Positions 1 to 10,345 of a stretch of DNA of 64,000 nucleotides are shown piece by piece; the first letter of the stretch is position 1; every line of letters begins with the position of its first letter. The notes beneath the pieces are model-generated. The model saw only the letters and a program-made list of their open reading frames with translations, was not told where the DNA came from and ran no database searches. This DNA comes from Symsagittifera roscoffensis (taxonomy: Eukaryota > Xenacoelomorpha > Acoela > Convolutidae): the NCBI RefSeq assembly GCF_963678635.1, contig NC_087066.1, positions 61,866,054 through 61,930,053 of the forward strand, given 5' to 3'. The position numbers and the translations under genes are program-made.

Positions 1-298
1 TATTAACAAATCAATTAGGACATATAAGCTTCCTTGAATCAATTTGGAACGATTTTTAATACGGATTAAATCTCGCTTATGCGTTAATAGCGCGAAATAT
101 ATCGCGCGTTAATTGACCCAAATTGGCCTAAATGGCAACCTTTAAACCCCCGTAACTTTACGAAAAATGATCACAGGTGAAAAATCTTTTCTGAAAAATT
201 GTGTCAAAAATGGCTAGTTAAAAAGTCGAAATTTGTCTGAAAAAAAAGCCCAACCCGAGCACAAATATTCCGTTACTTTCGTTGCGAAAGTAGGAACA
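1..298 (+). repeat. Family R interspersed repeat, 3' part
   Basis: Right portion of a repeat seen at least six times here. Shared landmarks are 'taactttacgaaaaatgatc', 'cccgagcacaaatattccg' and a terminal hairpin (ACTTTCG, loop, CGAAAGT) followed by GGAACA. The copy runs off the left edge. It has no coding capacity, so it looks like a non-autonomous element. Confidence 0.75.
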
Positions 299-1431
299 AT
301 TATATAAAATTACTAAATTACTTAATTACATAAATACGGCGAATTTTTAAAACTCATAATTGAAGGAGTTGCATGAAAACTTGATTTTTGTCTCTTTTCA
401 AGATACAAGTCAAATTTTGCTTCTCAGCAAGCCTTTTTGGAATTGACAAGCCTTTTTTGATGTTAAAACTGCCTGGTGTGCATTTTTGATTGACCCGCAG
501 GGTTTTATGTTAAAAAGCATTGTGCCAAAACAATTTAAAATTTTTTTTCCAAAATTGTTTTTAATTTGTTTGCTAATATTCCCCACACGCTGTGAAAGGT
601 TCAAAATGATATATTTTACGTATTTTAGCATATCATTGATAGCACATAGTTAGCATCAATTCATTCAAATAAAATTTAATTAAGCTTCAATGGGATAAGT
701 TTTATCGCGCGTTGATATATCACGCGCGAGTGGTATAAAAATTTTCGCCAAAATGGCCAAAAATAAAACAAAATTTGTCCGGAAGAAAAAACATCTCAAG
801 CTCAAAGTCGTAAATCGGTTGATGCAATTTTCACTTTTTGAAAAAAAAATTTCATCATTTCTTGTGCCTTTTTTCTCTAATTTTTTTTCATAAAAACCGC
901 TTTCATTGACGGTGAAGAGAGTCAGAGCAATCATGGCTTGCCCTGACATGAGCAGTTTTGTATGAGATTTGTTTTCTCGTAAATGTTTTTCGTTTTCTTT
1001 TAAAAGCTAACATCCGAATGTCCATCCACGCATTACATTCTCATCGGCTGTGCTCAAATTGAAAAAAAAACTTTTGTCTCGAGTTGTTTTAATTTTTCTT
1101 CTTTTTTTTTCACGCAAAATCAGGCACCACAAATAATGATCAGAATGTAATGAGTGATATTTCATTTTAAATCCCTTCCAGTCGTGCTTTGAACGACATG
1201 GCGAAATTTTCAAAGAGTTCTCGAAAAACTGGTTTGATAATTTTGATTTTTTGTCTAAATTTGAGCGCAGGATATCACTAGCTTTCAGATGGTATAACAA
1301 ACAAGAAGGGCAAAGTGTAACAAAAATTACAACGACGAGCGCAAATAATCAATCCCTTTATCAAAATTTGAACAAAAGTGGGAGTAACAAAACTTTATAA
1401 AAACTTTTGTCTTATGTTTTTTGTGTTGTAG
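299..1431. other. Intron upstream of first visible receptor exon
   Basis: AT-rich sequence with no convincing gene. A diverged piece of family R appears around 681-800 (GCGCGTTGATATATC-like block). The segment ends in the acceptor 'ttgtgttgtag' just before the exon at 1432. Open frames here are short, on the minus strand, and lack family resemblance. Confidence 0.6.
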
Positions 1432-1596
1432 CAACTACATGAATAACATGGAGTGGGATCTACAGAAGTACACAGTGAGACATAATTCGGCAGAAGAGCC
1501 GATGGGCAAGTACACCGAACTGGTGTTCAGTCTCCAACTGAGCCGACGGCCCTCGTTCATGCTACTCAACACTGTACTGCCCACCTCATTTACCAG
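1432..1596 (+). CDS. Cys-loop (nicotinic-type) receptor subunit, exon with loop C and pre-M1
   Basis: This exon encodes the end of the extracellular ligand-binding domain of a pentameric ligand-gated ion channel. The translation contains MEWDLQKYTV, matching the family's GEWDL strand, then a loop-C region, then LQLSRRPSFMLLN, matching the conserved LRRRPLFY-N motif that leads into M1. Loop C reads HNSAEEPMGKY and lacks the vicinal Cys-Cys pair of alpha-type acetylcholine-binding subunits. The acceptor is TTGTAG before 1432 and the donor CAG/GTGATG after 1596. The first base completes a codon from an unseen upstream exon, and the exon ends in phase 2, which fits the next exon exactly. The exact subfamily is not resolved. 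Confidence 0.85.
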
Positions 1597-1795
1597 GTGA
1601 TGACTTACAGTTTATGATCAATATTGTCTATTTTAACATGAGTGGTGGAGCAATCAAATGGAGCGAAAGATCAATAAGCCATCGCTGATAGATGTAAAAG
1701 AGCAAACAAAACCATCGACAAACCCCTAGCATTAAAAAAATGATAAATAGTACAAAATATCACAATCGAGCATTTTCAATTTTAACCGTTTTAAC

Positions 1796-2067
1796 CAGCA
1801 GGGACGGATTTAGTGGGGGATCGGGGGTGTGGGCGGACGCCTTCTTTCAGGGACTTGATCCCCTGCCGACCCAATGGGTCCCCCTTTGAACTATATTGAG
1901 ATATTCATTTTTGGCTGACGGACCCTAAAATTTTTCTAATGGCGCCTTTGGCGCCAATATATACTAAATTTAAGAGGGGAGCGCGCGTAAGAAAAAAGGT
2001 CGACAAAATTTGGAATTTTTTTGAAAAACCCCCCCCCCCCTTTGAGAAAATCCTAGATACGACCCTG
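1796..2067 (+). mobile_element. hAT-like MITE with 8-bp target duplication
   Basis: The element is about 272 bp and non-coding. The left end holds CAGGGACGGATTTAG (from 1799) and the right end reads CTAGATACGACCCTG, its imperfect inverted match. Direct copies of GTTTTAAC at 1788-1795 and 2068-2075 form an 8-bp target duplication. The CAGGG terminus and 8-bp duplication are typical of hAT elements. Three extra bases (CAG) sit between the left duplication and the inverted repeat. An internal GGCGCC-TTT-GGCGCC palindrome (about 1940-1955) marks related copies at 5.1, 5.4, 32.1 and 35.2 kb. Confidence 0.75.
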
Positions 2068-2602
2068 GTTTTAACATCTCTGTTGAATTATTGATTTTTG
2101 TCGTTTGTTGAAAACAGTTTCATGAAAAGCTGTTCCAATGTTCTTAAAATTTACCAAAATATCTATCAACGGTGTTTTTTTTCTTTTGATCAATTTTCGT
2201 CATCAAGATTACAAGTTCTTATGGATTTTTTTTGTATCACACTGAATATACTGGAGTTGGAATTATGAAAAACCATCCTTTAGTTTTCTTGTAATTTTAG
2301 CTGGAAATAAGTTACCAGATTGCTATTTGCTGCGCACTTCGCATGCATACATCGCAAAGTCACGCTCAAAATCATTCGTAACTTTGCTCGTAACAACTCA
2401 TCCCAGATTAAAATTTGACAAACCAAATGATTCAATTAGTTCCCGCCTAACGCATATGCTGTCAATCAGATGATAAAAGTACTTGTTAACTTATAAGTTT
2501 GCAAAAATGTAAATTTTTGATATAGTCAATTGTAAATAGCAAGTAATGAAGATGATTTTGACAAAATTGGGTTGATTGTTGATTAACCCAATTTTGTCAA
2601 CC

Positions 2603-3300
2603 AAGACTGCTCGTACTTATTGATTTCAAGTCAAAAAAGACTACGCGAAGTCCTGAATGGTTCCGACTACCGGCTATTTTCCGCTTACACTGCCTCTCTC
2701 CCTAAAATTCGATTTCATTTCGGAAAAACTAGTTTTACGTTGTCATGAGTCATGGCGAACAAACTTTTTTGAACATAACTCTTCAAACCTTACATCCTTG
2801 AGGTCACATACCTTGAGGTCACGCATTCATCCATGATAAAAGATTTTAAAAAACTGAAAAGGAAAAAATATAGTGTGTGGGAAAGTGGAACAAGAATCCG
2901 GCTGCATTAGAAAGGTCTATGGACTAGTGTTCACTTTTAAAAAGAAAAACTTTTAAAAAAAAACTGAAACCTATTTTGAAAACGATGCCCCCACAAGCTA
3001 CGTAAAGTACAGAGTGATATTTCTTGCATATAATTAGTTAATAAATACACCAAATAGCATTCCTCAATTCAGTTTGTAACTATTTCTTTGACGATTTATA
3101 ACTCTGCTCTACGCGTTAATAGCACGAAATATATCGCTCATTACTTGTCTCAAATTGGCAATTTTGAAACCCCATAACTTTATGAAAAAACCACAGGTGA
3201 ATCATAAAACTTTTAGAATGGTATAATGAATTTCTGTCAAAAAATGCTAACTAAATAGTCAAAATTTGTCTGGAGAACAAACCACCCGAGCACAACTATT
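2603..3300 (+). repeat. Family R interspersed repeat, nearly full length
   Basis: Begins with 'aagactgctcgta', continues through 'cccccacaagct' and the 'gcgttaatagcacgaaatat' block, and ends near 'acccgagcacaact'. The terminal hairpin is lost. More diverged than the copies at 29.7 and 42.5 kb. Confidence 0.6.
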
Positions 3301-4905
3301 AAGTCAATTTATTAAGAAAAATCTGAACAAAAAACCCGTGCACTGACATAAAGGAAGTCGAAACAATTGAAAACGTTTTAAAAATCTTTTTACAGAAATT
3401 TTTTCATAACTTTGAAACATCGAGAGAAAACATAGCCTAGGGCATAAAAAATATTTAACAAACACAATGATTAAAAAACGTTGCCACTCATCAATTTACT
3501 CACAAGATACTTATACACTACTCAAAACAGCAATTTTTTCATTGCTGGATTTTTTGTATCTTTGATCGAAGCCAGAAAAACGGTTCAAAATAAGGCTTTA
3601 CTTTAAAGTTGATAAGAATCAGAAGGCTGCATTTTGTTTTGAGTCAGTGGCTGCAGCGTGCCTTCTGCCTGTTGAGTGGTCTTATCAACGTAGTGTAATA
3701 GCAAGGTTTAGTAAAATTTAGCAAGAATGTTTCTCCAGCTTTCAACTAAAAGTTTTTTGACAAAAAGTAGATTATGAAGACTTGTAATGTTTTGAAACAA
3801 ATTATGCAGTATTAGTGTTGTTGTTTTTAACTAACCGTTGATTACGACGTATTTACCAATCATTTATCATCAAACATTTATAGCTTCAGCAAATCCAAAA
3901 TAAAAATCAAAAACCGGGAAAACTGTTCAAAATCCATTTTTTTCCAAAGCAAATTTGGTGGAAATCTGGAGTGATCTACAGAATGTTTATACGATAACAC
4001 TTAATCATATCAATTCTCTTTTTAAATGATTGAAAAAATAATGACATTAAATGAACCACTTAATATATTTTTTCATTTTTCCTTTTTTTGATAGATAAAT
4101 TCACATCATTTTTAATTTGTTGATCATCAGGAGAATGTCTAACTAACAGTTTTTTTTGTTAAAGATAAACACAAAACTAATAAAACTGAAACTAACTTTT
4201 TTATACAGCTGGAAAATGTTCAATGCATACTGAATATAGAAACTGTTAATTGTTTTTTTAGCGGCACCTGCTCAAATAAAAAGAGCCTTCTATTTAGCAT
4301 AAAAATTTTGCATGTTTTCGAAAAAAATCAAAAGCCACATAAATGTCACGCTGAAATCACGCTGAAAGATAAATGAGAGCGTAAACTTGCAAGAGTTTGT
4401 ACAAGTTCCTGAAATGTTTTTTGAGTTCTGAAACAAAAAACAAACACGCCAGAAAAAGTTCTGAACAAAAGTTCTGAACAAAAAACAAACAAGCCAAAAA
4501 TTGAGCTGAAGAAGTCATAGTTTATTCTTAATTAACTAGTTTTTCTTTGATTTTAGTCTCGCAACACACGCAACTGTAGGAACATAATGAAAGAAAAAAA
4601 ATTGACTATTTATCCAAAGTTTGGGTTAATTATATTGCCCAAACTCAGTTTGGATTGATTCCATAAAAAGTGCAAAACAACTCACAGTTCAACTCATTGA
4701 GTTTAGATGTTGGCATAAATTACAATTAAGTGTAAAATTCACTGCACCAGTGATTCTATCTTGATACTTCTATCCTACCTATCTCTTAATAGATAAAAAA
4801 AGTTAGAAGGGAGCCAAAAATATTTGACAACAAAATAAGGAAATTTTTCAATCATGAAAATTTTTTGCCCTTTATCCGTCTGAAACATTTTTATGGTCAC
4901 TTTAG

Positions 4906-5051
4906 TTGTTTGACTCTGATCAACTTCCTGATGCCGTGTGAGAGTGGGGAGAAGATGGGCTATGGAATCACCCTGTTCCTTGCTCTCTGTGTCAACCTGC
5001 TCGCAATCTCCTCCATGCTCCCCCACACGGGAGAGGAACTGCCAATCATAC
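4906..5051 (+). CDS. Cys-loop receptor subunit, exon with M1 end and M2 pore helix
   Basis: Encodes the end of M1, the M1-M2 turn and the pore-lining M2. The visible motif CESGEKMGYGITLFLALCV corresponds to the SGEK-M2 signature of nicotinic-type channels, followed by LLAISSMLP and an M2-M3 linker. Glu at -1' and Leu at 9' are present, as expected for a cation-selective channel, but the 2' position is Gly instead of the usual Thr/Ser. Acceptor TTTAG precedes 4906; donor C/GTAAGAAG follows 5051. Starting phase completes the AG left by the previous exon, giving Ser, and the exon ends in phase 1. Confidence 0.88.
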
Positions 5052-5915
5052 GTAAGAAGTCAGAATCAAAGCAAAACGCACGCTCAACCACGCATATAGA
5101 TCCAAACATCGGGGTCCTAATTTAAAGGGGTTAAAAAGGGGATCCACTCTAATCATTGTTTCTGAAATTGATGTTAGGCCGGCTGTTTTTCAGCGCCAAT
5201 ATATATTAACTTTTATATTATAAAAGCCGTGAAATTGCATTTTTTGTTGAAAACCTACTTACAAATAAATGTCTAAAAGAATTTCTTTTCTCTGCACTTT
5301 TCTAAAAATAAATAAATAAAAAAAGTAGTCATCGGTCATGTAAGCAAATATTAGGGCATCAATCATAAGAGGAGTCGAAAAAGTTTACTGGCACATGTGG
5401 TTCTAGGGGAGGAGCGTTCCCTTTGCCTCTATTTTGGGGTATCCATTCTAGGCCGAGCAACCCTAAAATTTTTCTTAGGGCGCGGTTGACGCCAACATAC
5501 CATTTTCGACTCATTTTCCGGCCATTTTTCGTCACATGGCTGATTATGACAATCAAAAAATTTTGTCATGGCCTAATTAGTCTGCATGTCAAATTTCATG
5601 ACAATTGGACAATATGAACAAAAATCCTAATTATAGAAAATCCTATTTTCCAGGGGGGAGCAAACACTTTCTGAAAAATTTTCCAAAAATTGCTTTAAGC
5701 GGCTTTTTATGCCTGTTTTTTTTTTTTTAAATTGGGGACAGCTCGAAAAATTTATTCGGCCGAATTAGGAAAATACACCCCTCGAGAAAATCCTAGCTCT
5801 GCTTGTTTACGGTAAACAATGGATTCTTTATTTTGTTTATTATTTAAATGAAAAGTTATTTGTCTTTATTTACTTTCTGTTTACAATGGAAGGATTTATT
5901 TTGACTTTGTTGCAG
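5052..5915. other. Receptor intron 2 with MITE fragments
   Basis: 864-bp GT-AG intron. Two non-coding fragments resemble the hAT-like MITE. Around 5108-5230 the block 'agcgccaatatatatt' is recognisable. Around 5390-5808 'accctaaaatttttctta' is visible, with an end of 'gaaaatcctagct'. Confidence 0.6.
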
Positions 5916-6025
5916 AGGGTTTTCTGGTGGTGTGGATCAGCATGTCGGCCATGACTCTCGTGACCACCATGCTAGTACTGCGTCTCTACCACACCTCCCC
6001 CACAGAACACAAAGTACCAGCCATA
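5916..6025 (+). CDS. Cys-loop receptor subunit, M3 exon
   Basis: The exon encodes M3 and the start of the cytoplasmic loop. The translation contains VVWISMSAMTLVTTMLVL, a hydrophobic M3 helix, followed by RLYHTSPTEHKVPAI, which matches the R-SP-TH-MP motif that follows M3 in nicotinic receptors. Acceptor TTGCAG precedes 5916. The first two bases complete a Gln codon with the last base of the previous exon. The donor ATA/GTGAGT leaves phase 0. The open frame continues into the intron to about 6358 but family resemblance stops at the donor. Confidence 0.87.
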
Positions 6026-7008
6026 GTGAGTAGAACAGTAATTATAGGGGGAGGGACTGCTCTCATAACAGAAGAATATCTAATAGGTATAATTTTCAAC
6101 CAATCACAGAATCAGCGCTCTACAATCTGTCAACAGCTTGAGGATTTTCACGTTAATTCTTTCGAATGTGTGAATGCTGATTTTTTGATTGGCTTTCCCA
6201 GTTTTCGGGGGCTATCACAGTTTTCGTGGGCTGTCGCAGAAATTGAGCCTTCGGTCTTTCGGTCATTCGGGGTCCCGAATGGAATCTCGAATCTGATTGA
6301 TCCACCTTCAGTAATTTGTTTTGATAATCGGGTCGAGGTCCGCGTCTTATTTCCATAGTTTCGCCACTTTTGCCAACCGCGGTGCAACTTTCGCGACCCA
6401 CGGCGCGACTTTCTCGACCCACGGCACAACTTTCGCCACCCATGGTGCAACTTTTCCGACCCACGGCGCGACTTTCGCGACCCACGGTACGGCTTTTGCG
6501 ACTTGATGTCCAGGCTTTCCGGGCTCAAACACTCGGCGCGACTATGAAATTTGGGTCTCGATCCGGGTGCGGTTCAGGTCGTTCAGGTCTGGGACCTCAA
6601 CCCGGGATAGGAAAGAGGAGTCCTATTTTTAGCCACTAATTTATTGATTGCTTCGTATCACAAAATGGTTTATTCTCACAATAATTTTAAGACGCGCATT
6701 TGATGTTAAGCGTTCATAGACAAAAACTAAATATAGGTAGGCAATACTTGAGCAATGGGGAACATTACCGACAGTCAAAAATTGCCATGACCAATAAGAA
6801 ACTCATTGTGGCAGTGAGCTGATGGTTATGAAAAAAAAAACAGTTTTATTATCATATCAATGAAGCCAGATCGATGAGTTCTATTATTAATATGTTTCCG
6901 CTCAATAACTTCCGATGACAGCCTTCGCGTAGTCTGAAAAACGGGAAAAAACTTTCCGTAAACCAGACAAGACCTGTGCTCGAAACCAGTTGTGCATCCT
7001 TAGTGTTT
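6026..7008. other. Start of the large intron 3
   Basis: Intron sequence with no supported gene apart from the tandem repeat at 6366-6502. The open frames across that repeat exist on both strands and are products of the repeat. Confidence 0.6.
6366..6502. repeat. 21-bp tandem repeat, about 6.5 units
   Basis: Imperfect units around ACCCACGGCGCGACTTTCG recur every 21 bases. This local GC-rich block stands out from the AT-rich surroundings. Because 21 is a multiple of three, long open frames appear on both strands, with a 7-residue periodicity. A diverged relative lies at about 32880-33045. No sign that it is host coding sequence. Confidence 0.85.
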
Positions 7009-7375
7009 GGTTAAACTGGTGAAAGTGACCACCGATGCTTCCAAACAGGTAGTTGTTGGAGTTCTCTCAAATCAAAGAAGATCATCCTTTGATCTATATT
7101 CCAGGGAAGCTATCAGCAACCGAGTGGACATTCACAAACATAGAACGAGAAGCTATGGTAGGTTTGAGTTGCTGTGACACGGTTGGAGCATCTTTCACCC
7201 CAGCTTAAAATCAATTGGAAAGTGAGCACAAACCCTTGTAGTGCTTCCTTTTTCAGGACGGAGAATTGCCGAAAACAGCATCAACCATAATAAAAAGACT
7301 GGCTATTGAGCTGATGGAGTTTGGCTCCTATTTTCATTATGTGCCAGAAGAAAAGACTGTTCATCTTGATGCTCA
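7009..7375 (+). pseudogene. Relic of a Ty3/gypsy RNase H domain
   Basis: The plus strand holds broken pieces of a retrotransposon RNase H. VTTDASKQ at about 7025 is the catalytic TDAS strand. After a frameshift, HPLIYIPGKLSATEW and FTNIEREAM follow, the family's S-LS-TE and IEREAL motifs. Further on, RLAIELMEFGSYFHYVPEEK resembles the RW-L-L-EF-Y-PG segment before the integrase. At least one frameshift and loss of the terminal ADALSR motif show that it is dead. It is unrelated in sequence to the young element that starts at 8687. Confidence 0.7.
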
Positions 7376-8510
7376 AATTGACTGTGTTTTCGTTAAAAAG
7401 CAGAAAGGGTGAAAAATTGTTTCTTCCAGAAGAAGATTTTTTGCAGACAAGCTTGCCAGGAGGGAATTTTGTGCATGATGTTGTTCGAATATACTGTTTT
7501 TTGGTGAAAAAGCAGAAGTGAAAAAATTTGTCTTGCGAAACAACAATTGTTTTCGGAGAGACACCATTTTCAAATTAAGACTATAATGGAAATCGAGGAT
7601 GATTTTCAAGCAAGTGTGACGTTTCAAGACTTGATCCAAAAACGAAACTCAATCACAAATTAAGGAGAATGCTTGAACCTTGGTACGACAAAGANNNNNN
7701 NNNNNNNNNNNNNNNNNNNNNNNNNNNNNNNNNNNNNNNNNNNNNNNNNNNNNNNNNNNNNNNNNNNNNNNNNNNNNNNNNNNNNNNNNNNNNNNNNNNN
7801 NNNNNNNNNNNNNNNNNNNNNNNNNNNNNNNNNNNNNNNNNNNNNNNNNNNNNNNNNNNNNNNNNNNNNNNNNNNNNNNNNNNNNNNNNNNNNNTTCCAC
7901 GTTTTTGGAGGGGAAAAAACCTTTAAAGCTCGTCTTTGCCATTAGCGCAATCCCTTTCTTCAAACAAATTGGTACATTGAACATTTTGCGAATCTTTCCC
8001 CCTTTGATCAAGGAAGCACCTGAACCCCAAATTAAGATCTTGCTTTGTTGTAAGGACCAGTGCAATTACATATGAGCCCAATATGAGTCCGCATTTTTCA
8101 TCAAAAGGATAAAGAGAGCTTTTTTCCAATTCGCATGCTGAAATTGATATTTAAAAAGCAGACTTAACATAAGAGCCCCATAAAAAATTGCTTGGAAGGC
8201 ATTGAAAGACGCTTTCTTGAAGCCCAGCAAAAAAACATGGTGGGATCCAGTCAAGGATTCAGCTGTTTAGATCCCTTGATGATTCTCACGTACTGATCTT
8301 TGTTTTTGATCAAGTGATAAAAGGAAGAGAACTTGTGTGCTTGTTAAAAACAGCATGTGTTTCGAATTCTTGGTGAAATAAAGAAGAGAGTGCCGTAAGA
8401 CTGAATTAAGCCTGTTTTCAGGCATCTCAGAGCGAGAATCGAAATTTTTTTTTTTGGTATCCTTGAAGTTAAGGGGAAAGAAAACCTTGGGATGGGACTT
8501 TTGGGGGTTT
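7376..8510. other. Unclassified intron segment with assembly gap
   Basis: After the RNase H relic, a local duplication contains 'aaaaagcagaa' twice (about 7395 and 7510). Nothing recognisable follows up to 8510 apart from the gap. Open frames that cross the gap are artefacts. Confidence 0.5.
7695..7894. other. Assembly gap of 200 N
   Basis: Exactly 200 N, probably a fixed-size scaffold gap whose true length is unknown. It could hide sequence belonging to the receptor gene. Confidence 0.97.
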
Positions 8511-8686
8511 AAAAATGGCAATCTTTAAACCCCCATAACTTTACAAAAAATGATCACAGGTGAAATATCTTTTCAAATTTGAGCTCAAGACAACAATACC
8601 TTTCGAATGATAAAAATTCCGTCAAAAATGGCTAATTAAAAAGTCGAAATTTGTCTGAAGAAAAAAACCCACCCCGAGCACAAATA
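8511..8686 (+). repeat. Family R copy, left half, split by the LTR element
   Basis: Contains the family blocks for 'taactttacaaaaaatgatc' and 'ccccgagcacaaata', then stops at the LTR. The copy resumes at 27540 with 'aatattccgttactttcg' and ends near 27573. Joined at the duplicated AATA, the order matches intact family R copies, which proves the insertion point. Confidence 0.85.
8683..8686. repeat. Target site duplication, left copy (AATA)
   Basis: AATA abuts the left LTR; the matching AATA is at 27540-27543. If an adjacent A is counted the duplication could be read as 5 bp. The empty site is visible in other family R copies (e.g. about 285). Confidence 0.8.
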
Positions 8687-9094
8687 TGGAACCTGATCTA
8701 AACTATATTTTATGATTGGATAAATTAAATGTTTTACCAATGTAAAGTATTTAATATTAACCAATCATGATCCATCTAACTAACAACCCACTTATTTGTA
8801 AGTGCTGAAGTTACTTGTAATTTCAGCACCAGAGAGATTTGAATTTAACTTAGAAATTAGTTGGACTCTCCCGAGCACTTCAGCAGCCGCAATAAACCAG
8901 TATACCCTAGATCTATTGAGCCTAGCAGAGACTAGTTAAACAACCTGAGACTAGATAGTATAAGAGTAAGATTAGGATCGGTATTAGACTAAGAAGTTGC
9001 ACGAATCTATCCGGCCGAAAATAAGATAGCGTGACGAGCAGACGGTGTACCCTATCCGAAATTACTCTATGAGTTACACTTCGGTCCTAACTCA
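8687..9094 (+). repeat. 5' LTR
   Basis: 408 bp, beginning TGGAACCTG and ending CCTAACTCA, so it has canonical TG...CA ends. It contains AATAAA at 8891-8896, a likely polyadenylation signal when copied in the 3' LTR. By eye it shows no difference from the 3' LTR at 27132-27539. It should carry the promoter; no unambiguous TATA box was assigned. Confidence 0.95.
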
Positions 9095-9096
9095 TC

Positions 9097-9114
9097 TGGT
9101 GCGACCATAAGTCT
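9097..9114 (+). promoter_or_regulatory. Primer binding site
   Basis: TGGTGCGACCATAAGTCT begins two bases after the LTR and starts with the TGG expected to pair with a tRNA CCA end. The related LTR family in the right arm has TGGTGTGACCATGAGTCG at the same place. I did not identify the primer tRNA. Confidence 0.65.
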
Positions 9115-9744
9115 CGAACAAGACCTTATTAGATTAGAATTAACCAAAAATAGATTAGAAATTAGACAAAAACATTTACAAAATGTTATACGACAATAAT
9201 TTAATTGAAATGTCTCTCCGACTCAATAGATCAGAGCCAATATTCCGAACCACAATAGAACTACCCGGAATTGGAAGAAGACCTCGAACCAAAGACGACA
9301 TACGACAAATAGAAACTTGCCGTATAGTTATATGATAGTTCGGCAAAAGCCAGAACAAACTTTTATATTTCGAATACTACTTGCAATGAATTTAGATTTC
9401 CATTTGCAAACATAAAACCTTGAAGTTACTCTTCAAAATCATTTCAGGCGCTAAACAAAATTAATATTATACAATAACGATTGATAAAAAGATCTAAGAT
9501 CGTTTCCCTAAAACTCTGCAGTATTATACAAAACATGTTTGAAAAATATTTATTGGAAAACAAAAATAAAAATTAGTAGCATGACAATAAATGGTTAGTA
9601 ATCATAAATCATCCTGTTGTTCCAGCTTCATCATCTAAAACATAACAGCAATCATCAACTCACTAACATCATAAAACACTAAATCTTTCCTTTACACACA
9701 TTTAAAACTTTATTAAAACTTAAATTCACTTAATTTTAAAACCA

Positions 9745-9832
9745 GATCATCAAGGCTTATCCTTGGATCTTAAATCATTTTCTACTTAATTAAATTTTAA
9801 ATTTGATCATCAAGGCTTATCCTTGGATCAAA
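9745..9832 (+). promoter_or_regulatory. Duplicated leader hairpin, candidate packaging or dimerisation signal
   Basis: Two copies of GATCATCAAGG / CCTTGGATC, at 9745-9769 and 9802-9832. Each folds as GATC-(AT bulge)-CAAGG, loop CTTAT, CCTTG-GATC. The second is extended by flanking TTT and AAA. Equivalent pairs occur at 57125-57220 and 63081-63176. Function is inferred from position and conservation. Confidence 0.5.
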
Positions 9833-10043
9833 CAGAACAACTTTGTTCTCCCCCACCCACTTAATTAGTGTCTAACGACCTCAAACGTCGATTCACTACC
9901 CAACCCTTTCTAAAGACCTAAGACTAATAGAAATTTTTAAACAAAACTAATCATTCAAATTAGGATAAACAGTGAAGAACTTCGGTTATTCATCCTTCAC
10001 TTGACCCCCCCTCTTACCAGACCCAGGATAAATCTTAGACATA

Positions 10044-10165
10044 GTAAGTTTAAAATAGTATCTAACGAACTACTCGCGTTCTAATTATACCTGAACCTTG
10101 TGGATCGATTTACTATTCTCCAACCCTTGAACACAATCACTACCCCTAAGTAAGATTAAGTAAGT
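10044..10165 (+). promoter_or_regulatory. Cluster of candidate 5' splice sites
   Basis: ATA/GTAAGT at 10044, GTAAGA at 10150 and GTAAGT at 10160 lie between the PBS and the first ORF, where retroviruses and errantiviruses place the donor for spliced env mRNA. Right-arm relatives read 'agtaaaaa' at the first site. Use is untested. Confidence 0.35.
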
Positions 10166-10345
10166 TAACACCTTAGCTTATACTAGTCACGAGAAAGTAA
10201 AAATCATTCTTCGGAATCGATATACTTTTCTCTCCAACCCTGAACAAATAGACCCAGGTTAAGCTAACCAAAAAATCGTAAGAACTAACAGTTTAAGAAA
10301 ATAGAAATCATTTAACAACCCTTTGCATCCGTCATTCTAAACCTT

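Larger units (their letters stand above)
1597..4905. other. Receptor intron 1
   Basis: 3.3-kb intron with GT donor and TTTAG acceptor. It contains a MITE at 1796-2067 and a family R copy at 2603-3300. The rest is AT-rich with no supported gene. A short direct repeat of 'aaagttctgaac' lies near 4450-4480. Confidence 0.7.
9115..10345 (+). other. Long untranslated leader of the element
   Basis: About 1.2 kb between PBS and ORF0 without a supported ORF. It holds two duplicated hairpins (9745-9832), a further stem AGTGAAG...CTTCACT near 9970-10000, and three donor-like GTAAG motifs (10044, 10150, 10160). Segments such as 'cggttattcatccttcac' are conserved in leader remnants at 57.4 and 63.3 kb, so the leader is probably functional RNA. 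Confidence 0.7.

Noticed and set aside
6148-6528. Overlapping open frames on both strands with 7-residue repeats
   Set aside because: They are explained by the 21-bp tandem repeat, whose length is a multiple of three. No family resemblance or splice logic supports a protein.
7649-8075. Open frames running through the N gap
   Set aside because: They exist only because N codons are not read as stops.
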